DNA from: Apostichopus japonicus
Taxonomy: Eukaryota; Echinodermata; Holothuroidea; Aspidochirotida; Stichopodidae
Reading direction: 5' to 3'
NCBI RefSeq assembly: GCF_037975245.1
Contig: NC_092566.1
Coordinates: 7,110,001 to 7,174,000 of the forward strand
Length of the DNA stretch: 64,000 bases
The notes below the pieces were generated by a model. It saw nothing but the letters and a program-made list of their open reading frames with translations. It did no database searches and had not been told where the DNA came from. Shown one piece after another: positions 1 to 15,469 of the stretch. The translations under genes and the position numbers were made by a program. Position 1 is the first letter of the stretch. Every line of letters begins with the position of its first letter.

Positions 1-506
1 ATATATGAGCCAGATAAGAAGATGGAACCGGTTGATGAACATGATAAATGAAGGTTTTATGTTACTCAACGATTGACGCATATTTACAGTGGCGGCTAAG
101 AGAGGGGTTTTTTATGAACCTGTTTTCGTCGCTATATATCACTAATTTTTAGTTGAAGATTTTTACATCAAATAATCTAAATGAACTTGTTATATCTCCT
201 GACAGAAATAAATATGAATGCATTTAATACAATATCTATACCAGGAAATTGGTTGGCAAAATCATATTTTCCAGACTTCCTTTTTCGAAATTCTTTCTTG
301 ATTCTTAAGTGAATGTCACAAATTGAAAAAAAAAAAGTTGCTTCAGAACATTAATATTGTCTTCATGAAGAAATTTATACCAAGTAATATTCATGTTTTT
401 AGGTTGCCTTTACATTTTTCTGACTTCAAAAGTCTAGGCACTTTTTTTCTTTTGTTTTTTTCCCCTCTCCTTTCCTCCTTTTGTGGATTAGGATGAATAT
501 TGTGTA
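1..506. other. AT-rich intergenic DNA, no feature seen
   Basis: I see no coding potential, RNA gene or clear repeat here. The right end holds the left target-site duplication (499-506) of the hAT element that follows. Confidence 0.5.
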
Positions 507-926
507 CATATAGGCGTAGGAGCCCAACTTGATTTGGGGGGGGGGGGGGGGGCTGTAAGCCTGTAACGACTTGCCCGAAAAATATAACCAAAATTTTTCA
601 CGCGCTCCGCGCGCGTTCAACATGTTAATGTGCATATCATATAGGCATGCATCAGTTATAACATCCCACGCCAATAGCATACAACCATTTGCCGTGTTAT
701 TACCATCCCATATTGGTTATAATTATTGGGGAAGTCGTTACAATAATAATGATCATAATAATATCAATTTAACCATTGAAAATCACTTCGCAAATTATTT
801 ATCTTTCAGTAGGTGCCCGAAAAATTCTCAGCATATTGCCCGAATTTTTACAAAAAAAATTTGGTTGGGGGCTGCAGCCCCCCCCCCCAGCCCCCCAGCC
901 CCCCCCACCCGCCTCCTACGCCTATG
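507..926. mobile_element. Non-autonomous hAT-like element (420 bp)
   Basis: The 8-bp direct repeat ATTGTGTA lies immediately outside both ends (499-506 and 927-934), the length expected for hAT insertions. The ends are inverted repeats: left CATATAGGCGTAGGAG and, on the complement, right CATAGGCGTAGGAGG, differing by a 2-bp TA insertion. The interior carries a run of about 17 G near the left end and C-rich runs near the right end, so it can fold back on itself. It has no transposase frame and would need a transposase in trans. The short frames inside it are not genes. Confidence 0.8.
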
Positions 927-934
927 ATTGTGTA

Positions 935-3900
935 GTTTCAACTTTGGAATATTTATCCCTCTTTTTCGTTCAAATTTAAAAGACTTAAGACAACTGGTCG
1001 CTCCTTCTAAGTCAGAATAGATTAATTATAGAGTTAATTTATTAATTTATGTAATTACATGAATGATGTAATAACTCACCAGCCTGAGGAATTTTCACCT
1101 GTGATCGGGCCTCTTTTATTTTCCACACTGCATTCTTCTACTGTGTATACATAAATTTGCCTAGAACGTATTATAACCGACTAACAAATGTTCCCAAACT
1201 AAGTCTCATTTATTGTGTAGTCTGAGTTAGGTTGATTTCATCACATTATAGTGCACTGAGGCATGCAAGGGAAAAAGAAAAACAATAAGAAATGTGATCG
1301 GAACATTCTATCAAGACACCGAGTGTCAAAGAGACGAGTACAATATCATGAGTATAGAGTACAATGACAATTCCGATTGGTATGAGTACCATTATTTACG
1401 AGTATGGCTATAAGTACGATAACGAGTCCATATACCTTGCAATATGGTATCTTTACTATAGATTTTCGAAAATGCCCCGAGTACGCATGTGTATATAGGA
1501 GTACACTATCTATGTACGAACACAGGCATAACCGGAGACGTAGCGAGGAACAAAAGGTTCCCCTATATATGCGGCAATGATTATTGGCTACCCAAGGGAT
1601 ATTCGACATTCACCGAAGCCCAATCATGTTTTATTGGTGAGCGTTTTGTTCTAAATTTTCATTTTGATATATTATTTGGTATCTCCAGTCGCCCGAATAT
1701 GGCACACCTTTGAATTCCCATTATGGCCCACGGCAGGCGACCGGCTTCGGCGGTTGGGTAGTTTTATCTTCAATTTTTCCACCGGGCCCATCTACCTGGG
1801 CCCCGGAGGTCGGCCTGGCAGCACTGGGCTAATTATGCTATACATTGGGGTATAACAAGGCAATAATACGGATACACGAACTCAATACTCAAGTCTGTTT
1901 CAAGATAAAAAACAGATGGATGAGAGTTTACTCGAGATCTAGGTCTTCAACATTAACCCCTAGCTTCAAGATGTCATATGCAATGTAAACACATTTAACC
2001 CTGCTATGACAATATAAACGTTATACGTATATATAGCCCACCACTAACCGGCAGATTGTACTGAACGATCAATCAGATAACCTATATCAAACTGCACTAG
2101 AATTTACTGTTCCTCTGGGAATTACATTTATACAAAATATAGTCCATGCACGTTATATACTATATCAAGGAAGACTTTTCAGAAAGCTTTTAGCCTCTTG
2201 GGTATATAACCTGGATTTAAATGAATATTGAGTCTGCGAAAGTTTATACACGTTCGATTTCTACATCGGACGAAAATAAATATTTCACTGTGATCGCAGG
2301 TAGACTACACAGCAGTAGCCGAACAAGATATAGATAATCTCACCTTTCTGTGATCTCTCGCCTTTGTAGTATATACGTATATACTGTTCAGAAAGTTTGG
2401 GCTATGAATGTAATAAAAGACAGACTAGAGAACATTCTCTTCTTATATGCATGTGTATTAAACATTAAAAGTATCAAGTATTGCGTTGGACCGTGGCATT
2501 TATGCTAATAAGTGTCGAAAATTTGAGATCAAAATAGAGACCTCTCCCGCGGGCTAGGAATACAAGTAATAAACAAACTTATTATCTTATTTTGTTACTT
2601 TCGATGATCATTTAATTTACTTGCAACAAACAACAGCAACCGCAGCAACATCCTATAACATTTGACCTGGTCAGCAGTTAAAGTAAATAATTGTCAGTAT
2701 AAAAGTGAACCAAATATAGACAAATATGATTGGCTAGAACGGGATTCAAGCGTATGACCAGTGCGTATACGGGGGGGGGGGGGGGGCTTAATGCTCTAGA
2801 AACGGAATGATACTGGCCGTATAGATAATAACGATATGTCTTAAACAGTCATTTCTTTGCAGTCGGCGCCAGAAGCTATATACCATACCTAACATATACC
2901 GTCCCACCTGGGATCAAACCCAATTTTCGTTTTTGAAAGTAACCCATATAGAGAGGCTGGGAAGGGAATGCAAGAGAAATTCGTATTTGTTTTTAATATG
3001 AAAGTAAGGCTGAAATACGTAAGTCATATAGAAAAAAAAGGATAATGGCAATGATGTATTATGGATTAAATTTGAAGGGAAAATAAAGCCAACAGTTGGA
3101 TTTCGTAAAATTGTCATTATATTTAAACTTATCCATACGACATGTTAATCTATAAAATATACACAGAGAAAGTGTAACTCGTATAATTTCATGCACCATA
3201 TACAATAATATTATAGTTATAACATCTATTTACTTGATAGTTCCATTAATAGTTAAGCCTCCTCAGTTCCAGTACGTCCGCTTGACATCCGCTTGAAAAC
3301 TTAACCGTTGTCGGAAAGAAAAGACCTAAACCTAATACAGTGCTTAATTTGTCATATTTATTATATAATATCATCATTGTTTTGTTTGTCTTTTATGTAC
3401 AAGAACATAAATCCAAATACAGATGGTGTGAAAAAATAAGGATGATTGAAGGTGATTTGAAAGCTTCTTTGGTACTGAAAATGTGGATATTACTCCGAGC
3501 GAGCAGTCGGAATTATAGGATTGGTGTTCAGTTTGCTAAACATGCTCCGTTAGCGAGCTTCGAAAGATGGGGAGGGGGTGGGGGTAAATTTCTGTGTAAG
3601 TCAAATGGACGATGGACGATGGACAACCAGCCTTTATGTTACTCTGTACTTACGGTCCATCAGTGTGGCCTTGGTTATCGTCCGAAGTTATTCCGCCCAC
3701 AGGCTGGAACACACAACTGCACAGACAGAACGCACAGACAGAACAGACAGAGTGCGTAGTCGAATTTGTTTTATTTCTACGATATTTCTAACAATTTCCA
3801 CAATAATACGCTGCAGTATATGCATGTATATAGTCCATCGTATTGTGCATACACCAGCCGATTTCTACAACCCAATAAAAAGTATACTGGCTCATTAGTC

Positions 3901-5330
3901 ACCATTTGACGTCTAAATTTTTCCTTTTCATGGTCTCGGAGATCCCCGTACTCCCCCCCCCCCACCCTCACCTTTTACAGTGAGTTCGGCTTCAGTGGTC
4001 CCAGCGACACAACCTCCTTCTAAAAACTCAGAATCTGTCAATCTTTCAGTCGATTATCATCAATTTTGCGATGTTATCCTTTTTCATGTTCCATTGCTGT
4101 AGGCAATGAATTATTCATTGCAAATAAGTATCAAATTAAAATCTGAAATTATGAAATTGTTGTTGATACCATGTTAGTAAAACCCACTTAACTAATTATT
4201 ACCTTGCTCATTATCGTTGATTTTACATAGAGGAAAAGTCTACAAAACTATTCACAGTTTGATCAATAATGTAAAATCATTTATCATCAAAATCATTAAA
4301 CAAAAAATACTCAATAAATCTCGCAGAGCTGCAGAAAGTTGACGACCAAACAAAACCTTATTCGTTTGGTATAAATCATGTTCTAACGTGATGTATATTA
4401 ATGTTCAATTGTGTCCCGGATGGCCTTCCGCAGATATCCAAAGTGTTTCTCACTTATGATCTGGAGTGTTGAAAATTCATATCACGACCATCAAGTGAGG
4501 TTCTTTAAAACGCGAAGAGCATTGCTGTTCAATCCAGGGAAGCTTGCGTGAAATCCTTCAATACAAAACAAGTGGGAAAGGTATCGTATCTGTTTTTAGG
4601 GTATAAATAATGGCAACAAAAATGTTTTGACTTTTACCGTGAAAATTAAAATTCGATCTCAAAAGTATAGCTGTTTCAATTTCCCAAAACATGCATTATT
4701 TTTGGTTATTATGAAAGTAAGTTCTGTTATATTCTCACGCATGACGGATATGGGATAATTATATCCTGCGAATGAGCCGGACAATAAAACAAGAAAACAT
4801 TTCATGTAAAAAAAAAAAAAGCCTGAAATTATTTATCTTTAGCATCTTCATCAATCATTATATAAGTAGCTGAAATCATAATTCATTGTGACATTTCTAA
4901 TTTTCTTTCCTTTTTTGCATCACTGCATTTGTTATATAGATTTAAAAACAGCCCAAAGATGTTTTCCTGAAATCCAATCAACCACATATATACAACACGG
5001 TATATACAAGACTGTGTCAGAACTTAACAAAGATAATCACCAAACAAAACCTGAGTATGAAAATGTCATTTATCATGTCATGTTTTCGAAAGAATCTAGA
5101 TACATGTCTTCTTTTAAAATACGCCCAGGCTGCTGCCTCCTCGTTAATGATATCATTAGACAATGTTAAACATCACCCCCCCCCCCCCCCCAAGAAAAAA
5201 AGATCGAAAATGATTCGATAGCTCTTAAATAAAAAAAGCCTTGCAAGCCATTCCCAAACTTCTCATTGGCTGAACGATTTTAACCACGAGACGTTTCTCC
5301 ATTCGTTACGCGTCATTTAAAAACTACAAG
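935..5330. other. Intergenic DNA without a recognised gene
   Basis: AT-rich sequence. Visible contents are a patch rich in GAGTAC/GAGTAT words at about 1330-1430, a GC-rich patch at about 1720-1830, and homopolymer tracts at about 2771-2786 (G), 3953-3964 (C) and 5177-5191 (C). The open frames are short, without splice or family support. Confidence 0.5.
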
Positions 5331-5389
5331 ACGGTATCGTCTAGCACCATAGTTTGAATTATAGTGAACGAACCCGTTGTGAGATTTCG

Positions 5390-5671
5390 CGGGGAAAGTA
5401 TATAGGCCTATATATACATATATCGTCTGGAACTAAACGGACGGAGAACACGGTTTTCATTCAAACATAGAAAAGCCCTATGAACGATTGAGTTGCGTTC
5501 ACTCTGCTTGTAAGATTCGTCACGTGTGTATCGTGGATCATAACGTGGTTACCATTTCCGACTTCAATAATTATCATTCTATTCGTTTCGGAAGAGAAGA
5601 CAACTTCTAATCGAAGTTCTTGTTGGTGTTTTTTTTTTTTGTGTTTTCGTTCACCTCGTTTAAATATTTCT
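5390..5671 (+). other. Possible non-coding first exon (weak)
   Basis: A TATA-like stretch (AGTATATAGG, about 5397) is followed about 270 bases later by a strong donor-like site, TTTCTG|GTAAGTCT at about 5671. The receptor coding exon at 32603 has a spliced 5' leader, so an upstream non-coding exon must exist somewhere. This is one candidate, about 27 kb away. Nothing ties the two together directly. Confidence 0.12.
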
Positions 5672-6462
5672 GGTAAGTCTTAACTACGAATAATTTTATT
5701 ATTTTAATCATCATAAGTTTTTTTTACAAAAGTTCATCGTAGGAAGTACTTTTTAATGTCAGTCTACGTATATTAATGTTCTTCTTGGAGAAGCTAATTT
5801 ATAAAGACATTCAAGTTCGATCAAAATTGGAAAGATGATATAACATGATATTTCTTTCTTTCTCTCTCTACTTCAAAGGCAAATGTTTTTTTTTGTTTCA
5901 TTTGTAATAAGATAGGAAATATTTGTGAAGGTGTAGCACTAAAAGACAGTGGGGTTAATTGTTTCTTATCACTGGAGGGTGTAAGCATTTCACATTTTCT
6001 TCGTATTTTGTTTCTTCCGTGGCAGTGTCGAATTCATATTTTTCCTTCCCAAAGTAAAAAGATAAAGTTAAGGTTTGATGCCAGTCTCAAAAGAAGTGGA
6101 AGACAGAATGTTGTAATCAAACACGATTTTCATTCAAAACTGACATCGAATGCTTAATTGAAAGCATTGATAGGAGATATCGGATTTGTGAACCATTTAA
6201 GCAGTTGGTGTAGAGTAGAGATTTGAAGAAGGTTAGGTGATTGTGTCGGTGATATTTCAACCTTTTATACTTCAGTAGTTACCGAGGCCAATTTACCTTC
6301 AATCTGTACTCTCGCTCTTGTTATTCAAAGTTTCTAACTACCGTATTTCTCTCGCTGAAATTTTGGCTTCAGAGTTAGTGAGTGTGTATTCATATAATCC
6401 TTGTCGTGGGTTCAATGTACGTAGTCGTGGCAAAACATTAGTAGTGATGTAGTGAAGTCTCT

Positions 6463-7950
6463 CAGACTTGGAGTTAGTCTGTCCAGTGAGATGACACAGT
6501 CTGTTCTCGTATATATATACTGTCCCGTATGATGACGTATAGGCCTATATTAGTAGAAAAACATTAATATATATCAATGGGACTTTCATTCTGTCAGACT
6601 TATAGTTAGTCTGTCCAGTGAGATAACACAGTCTGTTCTCGTATATATACTGTCCCGTATGATGACGTATAGGCCTATATTAGTAGAAAAACATTAATAT
6701 ATATCAATGGGACTTTCATTCTGTCAGACTTATAGTTAGTCTGTCCAGTGAGATAACACAGTCTGTTCTCGTATATATACTGTCCCGTATGATGACGTAT
6801 AGGCCTATATTAGTAGAAAAACATTAATATATATCAATGGGACTTTCATTCTGTCAGCCTTATAGTGAGTCTGTCAGGTGAGATGACACAGTCTGTTCTC
6901 GTATATATACTGTCCCGTATGATGACGTATAGGCCTATATTAGTAGAAAAACATTAATATATATCAATGGGACTTTCATTCTGTCAGACTTATAGTTAGT
7001 CTGTCCAGTGAGATAACACAGTCTGTTCTCGTATATATACTGTCCCGTATGATGACGTATAGGCCTATATTAGTAGAAAAACATTAATATATATCAATGG
7101 GACTTTCATTCTGTCAGACTTATAGTTAGTCTGTCCAGTGAGATGACACAGTCTGTTCTCGTATATATACTGTCCCGTATGATGACGTATAGGCCTATAT
7201 TAGTAGAAAAACATTAATATATATCAATGGGACTTTCATTCTGTCAGCCTTATAGTGAGTCTGTCAGGTGAGATGACACAGTCTGTTCTCGTATATATAC
7301 TGTCCCGTATGATGACGTATAGGCCTATATTAGTAGAAAAACATTAATATATATCAATGGGACTTTCATTCTGTCAGACTTATAGTTAGTCTGTCCAGTG
7401 AGATAACACAGTCTGTTCTCGTATATATACTGTCCCGTATGATGACGTATAGGCCTATATTAGTAGAAAAACATTAATATATATCAATGGGACTTTCATT
7501 CTGTCAGACTTATAGTTAGTCTGTCCAGTGAGATACCACAGTCTGTTCTCGTATATATACTGTCCCGTATGATGACGTATAGGCCTATATTAGTAGAAAA
7601 CATTAATATATATCAATGGGACTTTCATTCTGTCAGCCTTATAGTGAGTCTGTCAGGTGAGATGACACAGTCTGTTCTCGTATATACTGTCCCGTATGAT
7701 GACGTATAGGCCTATATTAGTAGAAAAACATTAATATATATCAATGGGACTTTCATTCTGTCAGACTTATAGTTAGTCTGTCCAGTGAGATGACACAGTC
7801 TGTTCTCGTATATATACTGTCCCGTATGATGACGTATAGGCCTATATTAGTAGAAAAACATTAATATATATCAATGGGACTTTCATTCTGTCAGCCTTAT
7901 AGTGAGTCTGTCAGGTGAGATGACATAAAGTCTTTGTTAGTATATACTCT
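6463..7950. repeat. 130-bp satellite array, about 11.4 monomers
   Basis: Monomer starts, read at the CAGACT/CAGCCT word, fall at 6463, 6595, 6725, 6855, 6985, 7115, 7245, 7375, 7505, 7634, 7762 and 7892. Spacing is almost always 130 bp. Monomers are nearly identical and contain GATGACGTATAGGCCTATAT, a short TATA run and GGGACTTTC. Two forms occur: A (CAGACTTATAGTTAGTCTG) and B (CAGCCTTATAGTGAGTCTG, followed by TCAGGTGAG). No frame is conserved. The left edge is sharp; the right edge grades into diverged copies. Confidence 0.95.
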
Positions 7951-9310
7951 CCCGTTTATGGTGTTTGTTATAAGTGACAGTCGTTAACAGCGGCGATGGT
8001 CTGTCAGACTTTGTCCAGTTAAAGAGTTTGTCCAGTCGCTGTATCATTCCGTGTATCTACCCTTATCTTTATCGTGTTGTATTATATACGCCTTTAGAGG
8101 CTACGATTTTGTATTGAGTTGGTGAGGTCAGTCAGACTGGACTGTGGCGTGAGCCTGTCCAGGACCTGAAACAATATGTTCTGCTATACTTCCCTTCACG
8201 GTCTGTGTTGTATAAAAAGGTAGCCTTTATATGAAGACATACTGCCGAATACGTTTCATATCTCTCTGTTCTCGGATGCTCACGCCCGCCAGCTTATACA
8301 CACAATTAATATTTATACTGGCGTATTTTCCTAACGGTTATGTATTAATAGGGTAACCGATCATTAGATTACTGCGGTATGCCATAGAGGCATACAGACT
8401 TACACTGAGTCTGTATTATATACGTGAGCTACATGTCGCTGAAATATGGTCAAGTGAAATCATCATAGCAGTGAATCTGTTCTCTTACCTTTGGTTTAGA
8501 CTATACGCAATGCTCGTGTGATTCGTACAGACTTACAGTGGGTCTGCACTCGTTCTCATCCCGAGGATTTAGTATTCAAGCACACTGTGACTGCAAAGTC
8601 GTTATCGATGGAAATGTTATCAGGAACTGTCCTTAAATACAGTTAGGACTATACATCATGTTGATTGCGATATCTCCGTACAGACTAACACTTCGTCTGT
8701 GATCGTATGCACAGTTTACTGTTAGTGAACAATGTAACCGTAATACAATATGTATGTTATCAGTGAGACTAGTATCGAGTCTGTTCAAGTTCCGGTTTTA
8801 CATAGTGTAATTGGAATGTGCGGCCGTACAGACTAACACTTCGTCTGTGCTCGTATGCACAGTGTACTATTAATGAACAATGTGACCGTAATACAATATG
8901 TATGTTATCAGTGAGACTATAGTACCGAGTCTGTTCAAGTTCCGGTCTTACATAGTGTAATTGGAATGTGCGGCCGTACAGACTTGAAATGAGTCTGTCA
9001 TCATTCATGCATAATATAACGGTTTAGTAGTGATTATATGCACAACGTGACTGCTTGACGTGCTGCAATCATCGACGAGACTACTATCGAGTCTGTTTGA
9101 GTCCGTTTCTCTTTCTTGTAATTGGGCATTATTGTACACACTCAGATATCTAAAGAAAAACGGTACTCTTGCGCTAAGCCAACGGGTTTAGCATTATCAT
9201 ATAATGTGACCGTATTGCAATGTCATTATTTTATATCAGACCAGTATTGAGTCTGATTTTGTATTCTTCATTCTGGGTTTACATTATTACACTATGTATA
9301 TTGCAATGTC
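7951..9310. repeat. Decayed satellite flank with AGACT...AGTCT pairs
   Basis: After the homogeneous array the same signature continues in diverged form: CAGACT or GAGACT, about 7-10 bases, then AGTCTG or CGTCTG. Occurrences start at about 8005, 8133, 8395, 8528, 8681, 8765, 8828, 8913, 8978, 9077 and 9237. The first few are spaced at roughly 130 bp or twice that. Within it, 8681-8827 and 8828-8977 are a fresh tandem duplication of about 148 bp with a few substitutions. Confidence 0.7.
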
Positions 9311-11700
9311 TTATGCTTACAGTACTGCTGTACTGACACGATACGGTATCTAACTGCATAAAGGGATCACTTTAGGCACAAAGTTAATTTAAATATGAAC
9401 TTGTAGATCGCTAGAAAATACTGTTAGAAGTCCAGGTTTGTATTTCTATGGCAATATTAATCTTTGAGAAATGACCTTTTCAATATTTGAGGCTCATCAG
9501 TGAAACTGGCTGGATACTAAGTCTAACACACAGGTCGTAGATCAGTTCCTCTGATGCAACAAAAAGCTCAGTGGGAAATCATAACTGACTTATGGGCTAA
9601 AACATTACCTTAACATTGCATTAAAATAGACTAACTATATGTTGAATGTCATCCAATGGTGTTCTGTTGTTCATATGAAGTTAAAAGAAATGGTTTTGAT
9701 TAAGTTATTATAATTTATATAACAATGAATTAACATTATCAATTACGCGGCCTACTCTGCATGAGTTAACGTCATCATCAACTTAGTCTTAAAAAAAGAA
9801 CATTCCAGAGGGTTGGCATATTTCAATGGTGAGTGTCTTTAGAAAAAAAAACGAATAACTATAATAAACTTTATTGCACTTATTTCCCCCATTTCTTGAA
9901 CTATCACAAATCAAGACAAAATGTCTGCCTTAAGTCATCATTAAATAATATTAGCTCAAAGGGCGACATTGTGGTTTTAACCAGGCCAGACGAGCTGTCC
10001 AAGACAACTCCCGGGACAGAGACTTGCACTGTGCCTGTTCTCACAGTGACCGGGTATAGTAAGTCACGAGCCACTGACGTGTTACCCAGCACCTTAGTAA
10101 TACCACACTATACTTAATCGCTGGAAAATTCATCGAAATGTTTGCTTAAATCCTTATTACCCTTGTTTCATGATATTACGCTACATTGCGCGACAGTCTA
10201 TTTTCCAACAATTCATAGCCGTACAGTGTAGAATTAAGTAAAGGCTGGTATTATGCAAGAAAAAAAAACTCTCTCTCTTCTTTCCTCAAAATGATTGCGT
10301 TAATTCTCTGTCCCAGCAAAACAGGGCTTAACTTGGATAACTGTTTTAAAACAAAACCATAGATAGGTTGGCCGAATTCTTTGATCGAGTTTTCTATCTT
10401 GATGTAGGCTCAGTAACCAATAACTAAAGATACTGTTGCAGGCTCAGAGTGTAGTCTTGAAATTGGTAATATGTGGCTGAATTTGACAACGGCGTGGGAC
10501 GCCGTTTAAGTCTGAAGGAATGAGAGATGGATTAATAAAATGGCGTACACAGTACAGTCTATATAGGTCATTCCTCCGGGCGATATCGTAAACCAAGCCT
10601 CAGATTAATGAAAACTGCTTCCGGTGGGCATTACTATTAAAATGTTATCAAGTGACGCCTTCATTTATTATTGCATTACTGGCCAAGTGAACGATACCTA
10701 TACATGACTGGACGTTGAAACCTAACATTTCATATAGCCTCTGTTCATTTGTAGTTTCAGAGGCTTGTTGAGTAGCCAACTTATTCTGAGCTTGTCACGG
10801 CGATTGTGAGCGCCCTCACTTTCTATAAGTACCTACAATATGACTATACTCCCTGGTGTGTTGTCCACCCAAGAAATAACACCATGAACAACCGACAAGT
10901 TCTCCCTAAAACTGCAAGCACTCCCCGCGCACTACAATACTGCGTTTTTGCAGGCAAATACAGTTCTAGTAGATATGACGGGATTGCATGATGTTTACCT
11001 AAAGTACTATGTGCATATATTTTCAGTAGTGCACTTTTGGTTAACTTTACTGCAATACACGCTCTCGTTTGTCTACGTTGTAAAGATATAGGTCCATAGT
11101 ACCTCTCCCACACACTGGTTTTGAAGGGTGTAGTGGGGTGCGTGTATGGTACAGGCCCGTGGTCAGGATTTCTGAGTTGTAGTGCTCCAAACATTTGAGG
11201 AGAATCACCAACAACTTAAGGAGGTTACAATGCTCGTTTCATGTAATTTGTGAAGTATTTTTGTACCTATGGTGGTGGCACAGGAAGGGGGGGGGGGGGT
11301 GTACATTAAATTTCATAGAGAGGGCACCCCTGTGTCTTATTCCACCGGCGAGGATATCTACGAATCAGCTTAGATCAAATCTAGGCAACGTTAGTGTTTC
11401 ATAAATATCCATAATCACCAGGTTTATTGCTTTTTTCTTATACATAAACTATATCATATATACGTATGTATACATATATGCATATCTATATATACGTATT
11501 TATATTAAGCAAACGTTAACCGTCAGGTGTCACTCTGTATGTAGCGACACCATTATTGGCATTTAGTTTAGTATGGTACTTACAGAAACTATACGATTGT
11601 TGATACTTGATATGAAGTTACCACTTTGATTATGGAACATAAAAAACATTATAAACTTGTCAAGAAATAAGGATTCACGAGAAAATTGTCACTGTGATGA
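9311..11700. other. Intergenic DNA, no gene recognised
   Basis: No protein family, RNA gene or complete mobile element seen. There is a G tract at about 11287-11300. The open frames around 9833-10117 and 10844-11194 lack recognisable motifs or splice signals and I did not call them. Confidence 0.45.
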
Positions 11701-11820
11701 CTAGTTATATCCATTTATGACCAGTTATATCCATTTATGACCAGTTATATCCAGTAATGACCATTTTTATCCAGTTATATCCATTTATATCCATTTATGA
11801 CCAGTTATATCCAGTTATGG
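11701..11820. repeat. 10-bp minisatellite, 12 units
   Basis: Twelve decamers in unbroken register, alternating mainly between CCAGTTATAT and CCATTTATGA with point variants (CTAGTTATAT, CCAGTAATGA, CCATTTTTAT, CCATTTATAT, CCAGTTATGG). No indel breaks the 10-bp period. Confidence 0.9.
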
Positions 11821-12069
11821 TTAGTAATTATCAAAGATGTGTAAAGTCATTGGTAAAGGTAGACTCAAGCTGATTTCAAATCCAAATTTCTTTTCGAGAT
11901 ATAATTACACTCAATTCGAACAGTACTAAAGCTAGTCAACACTTCAATCCGGGATTCAAGTCGCAATTCAATAATAATCATCAAGGGCGGGTCATATTCA
12001 TGTGTTTCAAGTGTAAAACATATGGCAAACTGCACTATAATGCCTGGTGCATATAATATCACTAACGCT

Positions 12070-12640
12070 GGTACGGTCGTTATGCATGTATATATGTGTT
12101 GTTTGGATCAGGTGGACTTTGATGACAGCACAACGGTGATATTGTTAATGCGGCCTACGTGGAAGTTGTACTGCTGCACGTAGACCTCTGTTTGGGGGTA
12201 TGACAGTTGCTTGGAACTCTTTGGAGGGCAATCATGATACAGCTTTCATCGAGTATAGTGGGCAACTACACATCTGTATACATACATTTGCACGGTCGTG
12301 ATTGGCTTGAGGACTTATTTAAGCACAATTATAATGCAGATGCCGTTGTGCAGGAGGCGAGCTGTACATAGGCATAAGTATCTATGCACGGTATTGAGTT
12401 GGTTTGGACTTATATATAAACCACAATCAGTATACCGATCACATTGTGTAGGTGAGCGATGTGCATCTGCACATTGATCTGTGCATGGTATGGAAGTGCG
12501 TGATTTAATACAGTACAGCCATTTAATGAAAGTTGTATGGTTATATGTGAAAGCTTGTACAGCTACATCTGTGTGTAGTATAATGTTGTAAAACTGTCGT
12601 TTGAGAAGGCCTTGATACAAGTTGGTAACTATTGAATCCT
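12070..12640. repeat. Degenerate tandem repeat, roughly 110-120 bp
   Basis: The words TGCACGGT, TGCACGGTAT and TGCATGGTAT recur about every 100-120 bp, each followed by similar strings (GTGATTGGCTTGAGGACTTA, TTGAGTTGGTTTGGACTTA) and a CACAAT/CACATT...GCAG pattern. Copies are old and diverged, so borders are approximate. Confidence 0.45.
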
Positions 12641-15469
<2,829 letters not shown>

